NCBI GenBank assembly: GCA_034440635.1
Contig: JAOTON010000455.1
Location: forward strand, 1 to 64,000
Origin: Lepas anatifera
Taxonomy: Eukaryota > Arthropoda > Thecostraca > Lepadidae
Direction of reading: 5' to 3'
DNA length: 64,000 nucleotides
The first letter of the stretch is position 1, and the number at the start of each line of letters is the position of its first letter. Shown here piece after piece: positions 1 to 13,010 of the stretch. A model generated the notes under the pieces. That model saw nothing but the letters and a program-made list of their open reading frames with translations. It searched no databases and was not told the origin of the DNA. Made by a program: the position numbers and the translations under genes.

Positions 1-2480
1 GCGAAACGCCTGCGTGCCGCCAGTTCCTTGCAGTGAATACCTACGACGGGGACAATTCAGCTGAACTGCCCGTGAGTAGCTTGACAGAGCTCTAGCATTC
101 GATAGACTTAATGTAAGTTCCAAAAAAGCAGAAGAATATCAGACATTTAAATAACCTCCCGATTTCTTTTGGAGAATTATATTAGAATTTTAAATTTCCT
201 TAAAATTAACCAACCCTACAGCGAAAACACCCAAGTGATCAAGTTAATATTTTAAGGATGTTATGGTTCAATCCTTAGAATGTGGATCTGTCCTGACTAT
301 TGAGAAGTATTGAGACTTTTGGGCCAAAGACAGAAAACCTAGACTAACTGCTTTGATTATTGTGCTTGTAGTCTATAGGTAATTGAAGCTTTTATCAGTT
401 ACGCAATATTTAACAGTTTGATATTCAAACGCGACCCACTTTTGACCCGGAATGGTAGAAAAAACATTAAAATGTCTATGATCTTCTATCACAAAAATCA
501 AACTATTGCTCCACAAAACAATCTCCAAGATCTAATTAGAAAAGCCGCGTCGCTTAGCATGGACATGATAGAGAGTGTAAAAAAGCCCACAAATGCTGCA
601 CGCGGGGGGCAGTCCATTTTTTGAAAATTTCCACCATAAATTTAAAGCCTAATCGCATGAGATCTAAGGTATTGAACGTGGGCTGATTGGTTCCCATCCC
701 TAGTTCGCATACTGATGCGCCCTTTACCAACGAGGAGTCGTGTAATGTCGTCCAGGACTGGGTTGACAGCCGTATCACCCAGCGGCAGAGGCGAGGTTTT
801 GGCCGGTAATAAATTCTTGGTGTCCGACTATTCCCGAGTGGGACCATTAAGATATTCGAGGGAATTCCGGCCCGCGGTGTGGTTGTCATTAAACTATGAA
901 GCGATAGTGAGTCATCTCCCTGCTTCGCTACGGTTTGTGGTCGGAGATGAAGCCCTTCTCAAACATCTGTGGTCAGATAAACAAATATTTCTGCACCCAT
1001 CGATAAGTGGAGGGAACAGATGTTGCAGTGAGTGATTGAGACGTCCCTCTGAAATGCATTGTTGCTGAGGGGCCAATCATTGCCGCCTGCTGCATGCAAA
1101 TGACCAGGACAATGGCAGTCAGCAGGTGTCGATGGCATTCGCTTTAAAATGCACTTCAGAGCAGCTACAAGAAATGGCGTGACAAGAAGCGATTACGTCA
1201 CGCCAAATGTGGCGCTGCATATCTCCTCACTCCAGAGCCGTTTTATGCAACAAATCAATCAATAGGCCACTATTAACTGCTCTGCAACCTGCAATGCATT
1301 ATCTGATAATTCTGACGTGGCAATAAAAATGCTAAGGCACGGTTCAATGTCAAGTATTTGGTAAGATGCATTTTACGCATACATGAATCCAATGTGCAGA
1401 GATGAGTGTGGTTTCTCTCTGGTCCTTTTTAAGTTCAATTTGTTTCTTCTTCCTTTTTAAGTTGCGTTTATTTCAACACTAGAATGCGAGTTTTTAATCT
1501 GTAATTAGATTTTAGATCGCTCTGAATTGTGTTGTACCAGCGTATGTAAATCCCGTTAAGAATAAAACATATATTTCATTAAACACGGATGACTTTATTT
1601 GCACTAATAAAGCGTTCCAGAATACTAATCTCTCCGGCTCCAAATCCACCCTTGGGATGCTATCACCTCTTCTGGACAAAGACGCTGAGCCAAACTGGCA
1701 GTGACGGCGTCTCGCGCGTGCTCGAAATTTCATGGTAGCGCCTAGCACCTCATCAAATCGGCGCGCCCGGTGCAGGCCAGGGGCGTACCAAGTCGCGCCA
1801 AATAGTGGGGACGGGACAACTTCATTTAGAATCGATACGATCGATCATTGAAATCAGTGTTCGATATCCTTCCTAAACGCCATAAAAATCATGTTACGCC
1901 GTATCAGGTTTTAGTAAGATAGATGACTGTTGTAGTTCTCTACCCCTGAAGACGGGTCTGACAGTCAACCCTGCACCAGGGTTATTCGACACCTCGTATA
2001 TTAACGGTCTTGCCTGCGGTGATCACGTATATCGAGTCGGGCAAGCCATACTTTGCATGCGATTTGTCATAGCCGACGTGTAGAGCGTGATGTTCGGTCG
2101 AGATACGCCGATACCAAACTCGTTCTGGCACGCTGGAACTCACAACGCCTGAGGGCATACGATATAGAAGCTGGCAAAGCCATGCTCTCACAAGTCTAAT
2201 AGAGAAAAGTGTGCAATCGCTTGGTGGTTTCTTAAGGATGCCGTCCAGACACCGATCTACAGTATGCAATCAACGTGACATAGTGCAGTGACTACAGTGA
2301 CACAGCTCTCCCTCACTGTATTCTCTTTCAAACTGATGTGTCGATAATGCAGAAGGAACTTCACAATTAAGTAAATAAGCGACAGGATCTAAGCAAGTTT
2401 GTTTCCAGATAAGTTTGTCTTTGTACATCACCGCCGTGACTCAGCCCCAATGGATAGATTTTCATAGAATGACGACCAGA
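1..2480. other. gene-poor flank, no supported gene
   Basis: I see no recognisable protein, RNA gene or complete mobile element here. The open frames are short (106 codons or fewer) and resemble nothing I know. A solitary hAT-like terminus (CAGGGGCGTACC) starts at 1778, but I found no partner end. The composition is ordinary mixed AT/GC with scattered decayed repeat sequence. Confidence 0.6.
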
Positions 2481-2621
2481 CAGTGGCGGCGGAGGGTCCG
2501 GATTTTAGGGGTGGGAGGCACCTTGAACTTTTCAGTCCGCGCCATAGAGTTAATGTTAGAATTCATCAATAGAACTCAAGGGGGATACAGAGCCCCGGTG
2601 CCCCTAGTTCCGCCGCCTATG
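2481..2621. mobile_element. hAT-like MITE, 141 bp
   Basis: The left end reads CAGTGGCGGCGGA and the right end, reverse-complemented, reads CATAGGCGGCGGA, giving imperfect terminal inverted repeats of hAT type. The flanking 8-mers are CGACCAGA (2473-2480) and CAACCAGA (2622-2629), matching at 7 of 8 positions, which is the target-site duplication length of hAT transposases. There is no coding capacity, so it must have been mobilised in trans. Confidence 0.65.
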
Positions 2622-3079
2622 CAACCAGAGCTGCCCTGTAAAGACTGTATATAGCTGTTTAGGGAAATATTTGTCACAAGGGGTGCGGTCCGATTTCCCC
2701 TTTGCTATATCGTCATCGATGCGTACCGTCTCTTGGCATGCCGTAAAAGTGGGCCTCAAGGCGGTTACCAAACTTACACTCTGGACTCGCATAAAGAAGT
2801 CGCTGAAGTGCTCCGAACGGCCTTTCGCACTAGTCTAAATGGCACCCTTTAGCGCCACGTGATTGGCTCGGAATGGCTTTAAAGCCTTCCAGAGGCGCTC
2901 ACCAATAGCATGCAATTACGCAGCTATGCTGCCGTGCCTTCAGGCCTCAAGAGTTTACAATTAGCCCGCAGAAACCACCTGATGTCCCCTTCTTCAACTA
3001 TCCCTGGGGGTAGGACTGCGGACACCTCCCATTCCGGGACCGACCCCGGTGGATATTTCACCTGTTAGATACTGCCGAC

Positions 3080-3496
3080 CAGTGGCGGATCCAGGGGGAA
3101 ATGTTTTCTCCCAAACGGAAAAGCTCGCGCAAAACTATTTTACCACCCTCCCCAAAGCTGTCGACCTCCTTCTTGCCCCGAGTCATTTTTAGTTTATAAG
3201 CAGGAGTTTGGTGCTTTTGCTCTCAACTTCGAACATAATCAGTCATCATCAGTGTAAACAATGGGCCTAGGTCCTCTTGATATTCAGAATTGCTTTTGAG
3301 TGAATGATTCCTAGATAGCAACAGCTAGTATCTTGTGACCGTATCAGTCACCCCGTGACGCTTTTTCGCTTTTTGGCTTGAGTTTACCCTCAAATCCTAC
3401 CGTCTAGTTGAATTGTTGCAAAATCTTTCACCACGTGACGTTTTTTTTGCTTTTTTCTTCACTTCACCCCAACCCTACCGGATACATCCACAACTG
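3080..3496. mobile_element. hAT-like MITE, CAGTGGCGGATC family
   Basis: It starts CAGTGGCGGATCCAGGGGG and ends in a diverged complement near 3496. The flanking 8-mers CTGCCGAC (3072-3079) and CTCCCGAT (3497-3504) match at 6 of 8. The interior (a GGAAAAGCTCGCG block, then CACGTGACG-type blocks near 3350 and 3430) resembles the element at 57020-57423, so both belong to one non-coding family of about 0.4 kb. Truncated relatives lie at 29873 and 42052. Confidence 0.6.
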
Positions 3497-6198
3497 CTCC
3501 CGATGCACTTTTGGGATTAAATAGGCATAGTATTGTCTACAGAGGGCTTGCGACCCTAGGTTAGTATTGTAAATATATTTTGTTATTAGATAAATTGCTA
3601 AAACTAGCCCCGGAGTCGCAGTTTATTTAGTAATTACGATGGCATCGACCCTGGAAAAAACGTCTGCTGGAAAATTCTCTGAGTTCAAAATATTCCCGGC
3701 ATTCCGGCTTAACGAAGCTCAAGAACTATTACTTTTTTAGCAATGGATTTAGGTTTACAAACTTAATTTTCCACATAATTTCGCCTGGAGTTGATTTCGT
3801 GCCCTCGATCGATACCGCAGCCCTTCCTAGGGGTGGAAGCACGGGCAGAACGCATTCTCCTGACAGCTTTCACTGCTTCGGTTTTAGCATGTCTAAGGGC
3901 GATTGTACAGCAGGCAGGGGCGGGCCCAGGAGTATGACAATTCGTTCATGCCCCCCTCAAAGTGGTTAAATTTTACTGTGTTTTAACCGATTCTGCTAAA
4001 TTTAAAAAAGTAATTTGTTCTTCACGATTTTGTCCCTGTTCCCCTTTAAAACGTTTCGCCCAGATGTGCCTCGGAAAGGCTTAATAGATTTACATTTAAA
4101 TATTACAAAAATGGGATGTGCTCGGCTTACTGGTCCGGGTGCCTGCTCAGATGCCGTGACTACTCCACTGAATTCGCAGCACCACGCCACAGTTCTACTG
4201 AGAGAGGTAAATTCGTGATGTAACGAGCACGATGAGCAGTTCAGATTTCAAAAGGTGAACCGTGTTTGTGGGTTTTTCTGGTGTTTAATGGCCCACTGAT
4301 GCATGCGAGAGACGATGTTTTGTGCGTTTTCTAGGAAGACATTCTGAAAAACTCCGTTTGACTCCAACATATGCGAGGGTGTTTTACATCCTATTTACGG
4401 AAAATCGTTGGAATGATAGGCAGCAAAGAAACTGTTCATGATATAATAACTAGAAACCAGAGCATCCTGCATTCGATATGCATTCCAAGCACGCCTTTCA
4501 GACCATTGGTTGGGAGCCAGACTCATCGATCGAAACTTGATGATGCTATTTTAAATATGTCTGCTTCTGCCAGGAAGAAAAATATTGAACCACTTCCATA
4601 GAAACTGGGGATGGTTTGTTGTCGCAGTACCTTTCAGTCTCCAGGATCCGTTTGTAGGTCAGAGCAGCCCGGTCTTTATGGCTCCCGCAATTTACTTCTC
4701 AGAACCAGCGGCGTGATTTCCGAAAATAGTTGGGAATGTCAGAATTTGAAACCATGTCAGTAACCAGCACACAAAAAGAGATAAAATCTTAGTTTTTTCC
4801 TTCACGCAGACCTTTTGAATTAGATAACCGAAATTAGAGCCCTGCAAATGAGAAATAATAGAACTTCAATGATAGTTGAAGACTTCTTTGACTATTCGTT
4901 CGCGGGTGCCCAGAAATTCCGGAACAAAATATGAATCCACACCCCCTGATCAGAACCACCATATTGAGGACATTGGTGAATCCATCTCCTCGTTTTCGTT
5001 TTGAGCTTTCAGAACCTGATAGAGAGAGAGAGAGAGAGAGAGGGAGAGCGAGAGAGAGCTCTTCCCATTAGCTTTTATCTTTATTTCTCATGTCCTGGGT
5101 CTATGAATGTCGGTTTGTCGTCACCCAACCGGAACGTAGAGGTTTTACGACGTGACGGTCCTAGAACGAAGTGCAGTTAATCGGTAACGCTGCAACACGA
5201 GGAGACGGTACAAACGAGTTCAATTTTCACAGTTAGGTTTTCATTTGTATTCCGCGAGCAGTACTGAAATTCGACACAGTAATGCAGACCAATAGCTGTT
5301 GATATGTTCTTCTCCTTCCCATGACTGGCTCTGAAATTTCCGCCACCGTGAACATGTTTCTGCCCTATGATTTCATCTTGCAGACTTCTCTGTGATTTCC
5401 AACCCTACGCCTGAATTTTTTCAGTCACCAAAAGTAACTTAAGGCCTTACACACTTCTTGCTACAGGGCTGGCGGCAACTGGAGAGCTGATTTATTAACT
5501 TATTGATGGAGGCATCGGTTTTCCTACCAGTTTTATTGTGCTGTCGTAATAATGATAGGAAGCTCATTACCTACGAAACATTTCGATCTAGCAAATCTCT
5601 TATTCTGAATTATTTCAAGAAACTGATACCTGATGCATTATTCCAACAAGTGTCTGCGCAAGTGTAATAGGGGAACTATTTTTACCAGTAACACAGCATC
5701 AGGTTTTACTGACCAGTATCAGTGTAATGTCAAATAGCTATATTCATAGAGATCCACTATAACTAGAGCGGACAGCACACCTGTGTTGACGTCAAAATTG
5801 AACGTTTTCTTAGTACAAATCTGGACCTCTGAGAGGAAGCTCGTGACTGTTAACTGACATACCTCTCTGCTAATGGCATTCAATTTAATTTAATTTATAC
5901 AATTCCAGAAAAGTTTGCCATAACAACGATCAAATGTGCCAAGAATCCTCGCAATGAATAATGTCTTTCTCTGCGAAATTATTCAGTCGTGGCCTAAATC
6001 CAGAAACTCTCATTGAAATTAGCACGTGATTCTCCAATTAACCTGGCCAAGACTTGTACTAACAAAACTTTCAATTTTGACGTCGGGGTATTGCCGTTTT
6101 GGATAGAATGTCCGCTCTATCTATAGTAGATTTCTATGGCTATATTTATTTGCCAGATATATGTACATTGTACACGTGGCAATGTATGCATCAGATAT
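3497..6198. other. no supported gene; one solitary hAT-like end
   Basis: AT-rich sequence without recognisable genes. A hAT-like terminus CAGGGGCGGGCCCAGG starts at 3915 without an identifiable partner. The GA microsatellite at 5021-5058 is listed separately. The open frames (76 codons or fewer) resemble no known family. Confidence 0.55.
5021..5058. repeat. (GA)n microsatellite
   Basis: An uninterrupted run of GA dinucleotides followed by GA with two substitutions (GGGAGAGCGAGAGAG). Confidence 0.95.
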
Positions 6199-6260
6199 AG
6201 CCTCAGTCCTGAACCATTACCCTCAGTCCTGAGACCTTAGCCTCAGTCCTGAAGCTTTAC
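6199..6260. repeat. three tandem copies of a 20-bp repeat
   Basis: The core CCTCAGTCCTGA recurs at 6201, 6221 and 6241, exactly 20 bp apart, with variable 8-bp spacers. No function is evident. Confidence 0.85.
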
Positions 6261-6953
6261 GACACTCTAACGGCTGAGGCTATTTGGCATTGCAACTCTC
6301 ACTCTATTAGAAGGGCACATGGGGATCAATAAAAAATATACGGAATTATTACCTGAAGGACAGATACGGATCTATGACGGCAAGAATATTTGAACCCAAC
6401 ATTGTTGTATCAAGATGTAAACCGCTCATCATGTATATATGCAAGACCTTCAATATATGCAAGATATGCAGGACATGAAAGGCGTTTTAGGACAGTTTGA
6501 AAGTTGCATCTCGCCTCCTGCAAGGTTTAAACATGTAGTGAAAATCGGGGCTCGGATTTGCCAATCATCCAATCTACACGTGTTTGACACGTAGTGATAT
6601 GCCGCTGACAGAAGCCAAATCCCAAATAAGACATTCGATGACTGGCTGGTGGTGTCTTTTTTTGTCTTAATGTTGCATTGCTTCACAGAAATGTTTTACA
6701 GCTTTCCAGGGGCGTAACTTTGCATCGTTTGCATCGGGGATGCAGATGCATCGCCTATTCCTCTATGCAGAATTATACATCACCATTCGTTGGGGTGCAT
6801 CCCCAGTGCGCCCCTGCAATGTCCCCGGCGCCCCTGAAGCGCCCCATCCAACCTTCGGGACACAGGTAACGGCACCGACGAAATATGATTCGGTACGCCT
6901 CCTATAGGTTTCGTCGTAAAAAATCGGCGCTCGCATATTTTTGTAGTCCCAAT

Positions 6954-7234
6954 CAGGGGCGTAGCCAGGATTTCGCTCAGAGGGGGGGTGGCGCCCCGAA
7001 AAGGGCCCCTGCGACAGCGCCAAAAGGGGCCTGATGGGTAAAAACGGCCCTGCTTGTTACAGAATAGAGTGCTGAAGAGGGCTTAAGAGGGCCCTGTCTG
7101 GTATGAAATTTAAAATTTGGCCACAAAGCATAGTGCGGGTGAGCCGCGCTTCGTGCGGCCCGTCTGCTCAGGGGGCCCTTCGGGCCCTCAGGGGGGTGGC
7201 TGTCCCTGCCGCCCCCTCCTTGGCTACGCCCCTG
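6954..7234. mobile_element. hAT-like MITE, 281 bp
   Basis: The left end is CAGGGGCGTAGCCAGGA and the right end, reverse-complemented, is CAGGGGCGTAGCCAAGGA, a near-perfect terminal inverted repeat. The flanking 8-mers are GTCCCAAT (6946-6953) and GTCCCAAA (7235-7242), matching at 7 of 8. The interior is GC-rich and non-coding. Another CAGGGGCG end lies just upstream at 6707, but its partner is ambiguous. Confidence 0.8.
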
Positions 7235-8000
7235 GTCCCAAAGCTATTTCCGAGGATACGCTTCTGTACCTGCCCTACGGCCGTTTCAGAATGTTTCAAA
7301 TGTATGTAGAAGGGTAAGAATAAAATGTATGTATTTATGTCAAATGTAAGCATAAGTTAAAATAAGAAGAATGTATCAAACTTTCCACGATAAAAATAAC
7401 TCTTCAAGGTATTTACATGCATCATAGTATTCGTCATGTATACATGCAGAATCAACCAAAATAAGGCTTGCAGAAATTTGAAGATCACAGTCATCGATAC
7501 TGTCTCCGTGCTGTCCAGTCGGTAACTTGTTGACCTTTCCAGCGGTGAAGGGGCCCTGTTTTTGGCCGGCTGCTCGGTACTACATGAGACTCGTTTTTGC
7601 TCTCTTGTCACAGGTGTCGCGCAGAATGTCATGACGTCACAGCACGTGCAGTTGGCTGGTGCGTGACAGTGCAACATCTTACTGTTGCAGTCGCTGTTGC
7701 ACGCGCGTCGGAGGCAGCGGCCATGTCAGATCTCCGGCGGACAGGGGCTACTGTCACGAGGTACAGCATTGGACAACTGGAACTTCGATGGGATCTGCAG
7801 CCATGATGGACATGGACGTAGAAAGGAGTGGTAGATCTCCCTATTGTACGACTTGACCCAGATTTTACCCCTTTTCTAACGCTTATCAACGTGGGTGTAC
7901 AACAATGTTCCTAACATTATTGTTACTGAATAACAATTTGAGCTTACTAAATGTTCCCACATTTAGCGTAGATGAGCTGGATTTATGGTTTGATCTAAAG

Positions 8001-8258
8001 TATGCGCAAATTCAGCGAGCAAGGGGGTGCACTTTCCCTTCTGATCGAGCCACCATCGGCGCCACCTGAAAAGGTCGATGATGCCCCTTGAAATGTCACT
8101 TTCCACTCATGCCCCCAGGATGCGGGTATCGGCGCTCCCACGATAGGGTTTGGCGCCGTCCTGATATATTTTGCCGTTAAAAAGTGGTGCCCCCAGCTAT
8201 TTTCCTCCCTCCCCCCACCAATCATCAATCTTGGATCCGCCCCTTGGATCCGCCTATG
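8001..8258. mobile_element. possible hAT-like MITE, decayed
   Basis: The right end reads ATCCGCCTATG, like other hAT-type ends here. The 8-mers ATCTAAAG (7993-8000) and CTCTACAG (8259-8266) match at 6 of 8. The left end is poorly conserved, so the exact start is uncertain. Confidence 0.35.
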
Positions 8259-8381
8259 CTCTACAGCAACCATTAAATTTGACATTCTCCGTCACCTACC
8301 CATCCAGGTCAGCGTCTTAACACGCGCATTGACGGGGGCGGGTACCCCGCCCCCCTCGGGTTTTTCGGAGATAGTAGAAAA

Positions 8382-8404
8382 ACGGCGGCGCGTAGCGCCG
8401 CCGT
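8382..8404. other. perfect 10-bp-stem hairpin, family-conserved
   Basis: ACGGCGGCGC, a 3-base loop GTA, then GCGCCGCCGT. The same structure occurs at 26787-26809 and 61384-61406, and in shortened form at 63419-63436, always 60-80 bp inside a TTAA element end. The 61384 copy carries a paired C-to-T/G-to-A change that keeps the stem. Confidence 0.85.
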
Positions 8405-8791
8405 ACTTGGTATACCTTTTTCCTCATCATTTTTACAACTTCTGTGAAACTTGTAAGGTTAGGTCATCTCAGGTCAGGTCACCAGTACAGGTCAAGTGAC
8501 CTGACCTCAAAAAAAGTTTAAGATAGCATAAGTCGGAGCAGGGTGAATTTATCCGATTGAAACTCATATCACATAATGGCCCCAACGAGTTCTCTAACAT
8601 ATGTTCCGGTATTTTTGATATCGATGACCTAAGGTCAGGTACGAGGCATGACCTCTCCATTGGAAATACATGGAAAAATGGTTTTTACGGAATAACTCAG
8701 TAACAGATGGTGATAGAGCATTTATGTTAGCTGCATTAGACTCGCCTGGGCTTTGCAGTTCTAATGATATGCATTTTATATAATTTGACCC

Positions 8792-8814
8792 TGACCTGAC
8801 CTCAGGTCAGGTCA
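8792..8814. promoter_or_regulatory. 23-bp perfect palindrome of AGGTCA half-sites
   Basis: Two overlapping TGACCT motifs, a central C, then two overlapping AGGTCA motifs make an exact palindrome. AGGTCA is the core half-site of many nuclear receptors. Whether any receptor binds here is inference. Confidence 0.5.
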
Positions 8815-9163
8815 AATCCTTGATTTGACTTAGCAAGGTCAAATTATATATCATTCGATTCGGCTTGCTAAGAGGATTCATATAGTTTAAGTCGTTTTGC
8901 TCTATCTTTACTTGTTCAGATGTAATGGCCGAAAAACTGAATTTTACATGTTATCTCTATGACGGGCATGTTTTGACCTCTCGTGACCTTAAATGTGACC
9001 TGACAAAAAAATGGTTCAAATGTTTTCGATGGAGAAGTGGATGGGCAGCCCAACACCGTTTATTGTTTTTCGCTACCTACCGTGGTTCTCGAGATCTTAG
9101 GGGGCGGGTACCCGCCCCCGTCAATGCGAAGGTGGCTCAGACCCCCGTCAATGCGCGTGTTAA

Positions 9164-12100
9164 TGTATCTCCACTTTCACTCATTGACCATTCTGACGGT
9201 TCGAAAATTGGATGACATAAATGTCAAATAAAGGTAAAGCAGTGTGATAAGGATGTGAGGAAAGCGGCCTAAGCCCTTAACACCCCTCAAGGAAATAACT
9301 AAGCAGTCCCTACCTCGCTTCTGGCTGCCCATTCGTCTCCCCATTGCCCCATTGCAGCGCTTGTTCATGTACTTTTTGTGAGTCAGTTTAAGTTTGAAGC
9401 TTTAAGATAGCGGCTCCCAAACAGCGTGTCATGACCCAATTCCGTTTGGCTCCAATACCAATTTCGTAGCGGTAAAAACGCCTATGAAATTGAAGAGACA
9501 ATGTCACGCTAAATAGGCTGGGTAGTGCCCTCATTGATAAATACAAAACCATCGACATAACCTTGAACGCTGAAGCACCCTAAGACACTAACACCGGAGA
9601 GTGAATTATCTTTGGTACCTTACTCTTCCTTCAGCATACTTTCAAGGTCTAGAACATTCCAACAGACATAAACGGTGGCTGCGAAGAGGTCCTCATAATG
9701 GGAGAGCTGGAAGCCAGTGCACTGATGAATCTGAGATATTTTCATTGATAAAAACTCACTTGAAACCCCTTTCTTTAGTGGAAAAAGCGGAGTATATCAA
9801 CATTTTCCGTGCTAAGAATTCGCAAATTAACAGACTCGGCTAAAATAAAGACGGTCAAATCGAGTTGCTTGTACCATGGCGCAGTCATCTTTAATCAAGA
9901 CACCATGTTTTCGTGGGCCCCTTCAAGGCAATTTCTAAGAATCTTAGCAGGAGTGGTGGTCCGCTTGTGTTGGTAAAGTGTGAGAGATTGGGTAAGGGAC
10001 TCGGAACCAGCCAAATATATTTATACAGCCCAGAAAGTCTACTTGTGCTCTAGACTTTGGGTGGGCAATTGCACTATGCTGAAACCCTAATTCATGCTAT
10101 ATGGCCGATAGAAAACTGTAAAACTAAACCAATTTCATATAATAAAGCTTAAAATACTACTCTGCCACTATTTGGAGAGTCCATTTCGAGATTGAAAAGT
10201 GGAGAAACTGACTTGAGTAGTGCACTACTCGGCGAATGAAATTTGAAAATAGCTAAAGTAAAATGAAAATGATCAGCGCTTAAAGGGAATGTGGCACATT
10301 GGTCGAATCCTGGAATTTAGTGTAATTAGGCGTACTTTTAGTAAAAAAATAATGAAACCACTCATGATTTCTCTGAAAAATTTACAGCAAGCTCAATATT
10401 TGGTTTTTAAAAATACTCCTCTAGAAAAAGAAATGAATATCAGACTGTGGATGATTTTAGGATCTGGCAACCACTACCATACTTGAAACGCTTCAAGGGC
10501 TTCGAGTGGCTGATGCTCATCGTGACGTCAGCATATGTCGTCACACCAGTAGCTCACAACAATGGCCGCCGGTGACGGGGGGCTGAGGGGGCTAGTGTCA
10601 GGTAGGTTTTAGCTTTTTTCTACGGAAATATCGAGTTCCAAGACAAATAAAATATGGAGTACCGGGTTTTCCGACCTGCTTTACAGCTTTGTTAACTCAG
10701 TTAAAATCACGTTGTGAAGGTGCCACATTCCCTTTAACACCATGTTTGTGGATCAAGTGCGCTCTTACGTAAGTCTTGAAGACATTTTCTGAAAGAATGT
10801 TGACGTGTGGCTCATGTTGCCAGCGTAGAAGGTTATCAATCAATCGAAGGAGTGTTTTCCAACGGGCGCCGCCTCTCCTATGCAGGGGGTGTATCTAAAC
10901 CAAATATTTTGGGGAAAATCTGGGAGAAATCGTGAACACATTCTTTTAAAGTAAATTTCCCCAACCGGCTTAAGGTGGGTACAATCTGCCCACTCTGGAT
11001 TCTCCCTTGGATCCGCCCCTGCCCTTAGACAGTGCAGTCGCTGTTACGATAGGCAACACGGTATCCATACAGCTCACGCGATAAAACCGCCGAAACCTTT
11101 ATCGTTTCCGCTGCTGGATTACATGCACACCCGGGAGACATTTCCATTCGCGGATTTGGAATCGATTATCGTCGGGGACCTCCCGTGACCGTCTTTATAA
11201 GGTTGCTGGGTGTATAAAGTCGACGTTACCGACCTGCGCTGCGGCTGACTCGCCGACAAAACGCTATTGTTTAGCATATGATTACGGCATAAATAGCTGC
11301 GGCACGAGTGTGTCGGATTACACTGTCAGGGTCTCGTGAAACGATCAGAGGCGTACCCAGCGAGATTCGGGAGTGGCGCTTAAAGGTGAATACATCAAAA
11401 CGCACAAAAACGTCTGAATACTTATAGTGAGGCCAAGTCAGGGCATTTGTTTAATATTGAGGCCCAGTACTGTATTATTCCTCGGAAATATATACGATTG
11501 GGAATGCAAGCACCCCGGGCAAAATAGTGCGGTCGCTGCATTAGATTAGTGTTCAAGACAGGCCTCAGCCTACTTACCATAGCGCAGTAGCCTTAAACAG
11601 TATCCTGGGTGGCCGATGACTAGCTGAGATGGGCCTAGATAGCTGGATTAAGATACAATCGGGTTTGAATGCCAAAACAGATGTGAGTATCAGCGGAGGT
11701 GATCCGAAAATATGCCTATGAAAGGGCAAACCTGGCAAGAGATTGCAGGTACTTGACTGGCAAACTTCAGGACGTTAAAATTTGTTGTCGTAAGCGAGGC
11801 GTATTTTAGGGCTGAACTGTGTCAATGTATGTCGCTTTCAAGATACCTTTATTTAAATGTACATTCGTCACGGGGATTCCGTCACGTCTGCGTGACGTTA
11901 CGCAAGCGTGGAGGTCCTTCACCTTTGGGCCGTGTGTCAAACTGCTACTAATGGCGCCACTCGCCTACAAATTTTTGAGAATACACTGTAATTGAGTGTA
12001 TCTCAAATGCAACAAATAAACATTTCATCTTCGAGTCTGGACGTCTTTTTGCAAGCAATTAGACAATTAATCATTTAATTGTCCAAAGGGATATCCTATG

Positions 12101-12540
12101 AGGTAATGATGATATATAATTGATCATATAATCATATAACTGATCATATCCGGTGATCTGTGCTTGCTGTTGAACGGGGGCTGTGTCGCTTTCTCCTCTT
12201 CTTTCCTTTCATCTCTTTCCTGTTGATTTACCACTGGCTAGCGGAAACGCGAAACCATCAAATCGGTTTGCTCCTCACCACTTTCGTCAGCCCCATCCTC
12301 TTCTGTACCACGCCTTCCTCTCCTCCCACCCCGTTCATCGCCCCCTGCGTTGATAACGAGCACTCGGGTCAAGGAGCGCGACACCACCGCCTGTGGTTCA
12401 CCATCAGTGTCATCTCCAGGTAGATGGAATCAAAACACTTCTACTGCGCTGAAAAAATAGGAGACACTTGGATGTAGTTCAAGAGATATAAACACATTCT
12501 AAGCCCTATCTGTGAGATAAAACTCGATAACTGTCAGACT
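9164..12540. other. no supported gene; decayed hAT-like ends
   Basis: No recognisable coding sequence. Possible hAT remnants: 10883-11021 (right end CTTGGATCCGCCCCTG; left end only loosely similar; flanks match at 4 of 8) and a solitary CAGAGGCGTACCCAG at 11346. The 12160-12423 open frame has a hydrophobic N-terminus but no family resemblance and no supporting context. Confidence 0.5.
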
Positions 12541-13010
12541 GTGAAGATAGCTAGTAGAAGAAATGGTGAGTTCTCACCCCTATGCTCCAGCCCAGTTCGT
12601 CTGCCGGCGGGTACGGCTCAGGGTTACCCAGGGTCCGCTCCCTGGCCCGTGCGATTGTTCACCCAGCGCTGTCCGGACCTTCAGCGCCGGCACCGGACCC
12701 TCCCGCCTGGGGCAAGGGTTAACGCATCCAAGACTACCACAGCCATTACAGGCCGGCCGACGCCGAACCTTTCGCCCGCGGCGCCGGGGAGCCTGAGGAA
12801 GCCATCATCATGGCATGGGGATAATCCAGGGGCTGGCGCTGGATTATCCCAGCGACGCGCGGACGGCGCCTGGTCCGGCGGGGAGGCGAGCAAAACACGC
12901 GATTTGGCGCGGCCTGGCACAAAACCGCGCGAACTGAAAACGCGGGAAATCGCTCGGCTGGTGGCTAGCGTCGGGATAAATATCATCGGGGGATGTTTTC
13001 AGCAGTAGCT
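12541..13010. other. GC/CpG-rich patch with open frames on both strands
   Basis: This segment is much richer in G+C and CpG than its surroundings. A 155-codon frame (12541-13008, +) overlaps others on both strands. The translations are rich in Pro, Arg, Ala and Gly and match nothing I recognise, so the open frames probably reflect composition. It could be a CpG-island-like promoter or first exon, or a transferred or repeat fragment; neither is demonstrable here. A perfect inverted repeat sits at 12818-12850. Confidence 0.3.
12818..12850. other. perfect 12-bp inverted repeat
   Basis: GGGATAATCCAG (12818-12829) and CTGGATTATCCC (12839-12850) are exact complements around a 9-base spacer. Each arm contains TAATCC, the core recognised by K50 homeodomain proteins such as Otx and Pitx. 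Binding is inference. Confidence 0.6.

Larger units (their letters stand above)
8321..9159. mobile_element. TTAA-target MITE (family T1), complete
   Basis: Termini CACGCGCATTGACGGGGG and its exact complement lie immediately inside TTAA at 8317-8320 and 9160-9163. TTAA target duplication is typical of piggyBac and Kolobok elements; I cannot say which from a non-coding 839-bp copy. Just inside the left end is a perfect hairpin (8382-8404). Most of the body is dense in AGGTCA/TGACCT half-sites: I count at least 15 against an expectation below one. Other copies of the family start at 63357 and 63761. Confidence 0.8.

Noticed and set aside
6707..6836. Complete hAT MITE starting CAGGGGCGTAAC
   Set aside because: Two possible right ends exist and neither gives a convincing 8-bp duplication.
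10883..11021. Complete hAT MITE with right end CTTGGATCCGCCCCTG
   Set aside because: Left end is only loosely similar and flanking 8-mers match at 4 of 8; noted as a possible remnant only.
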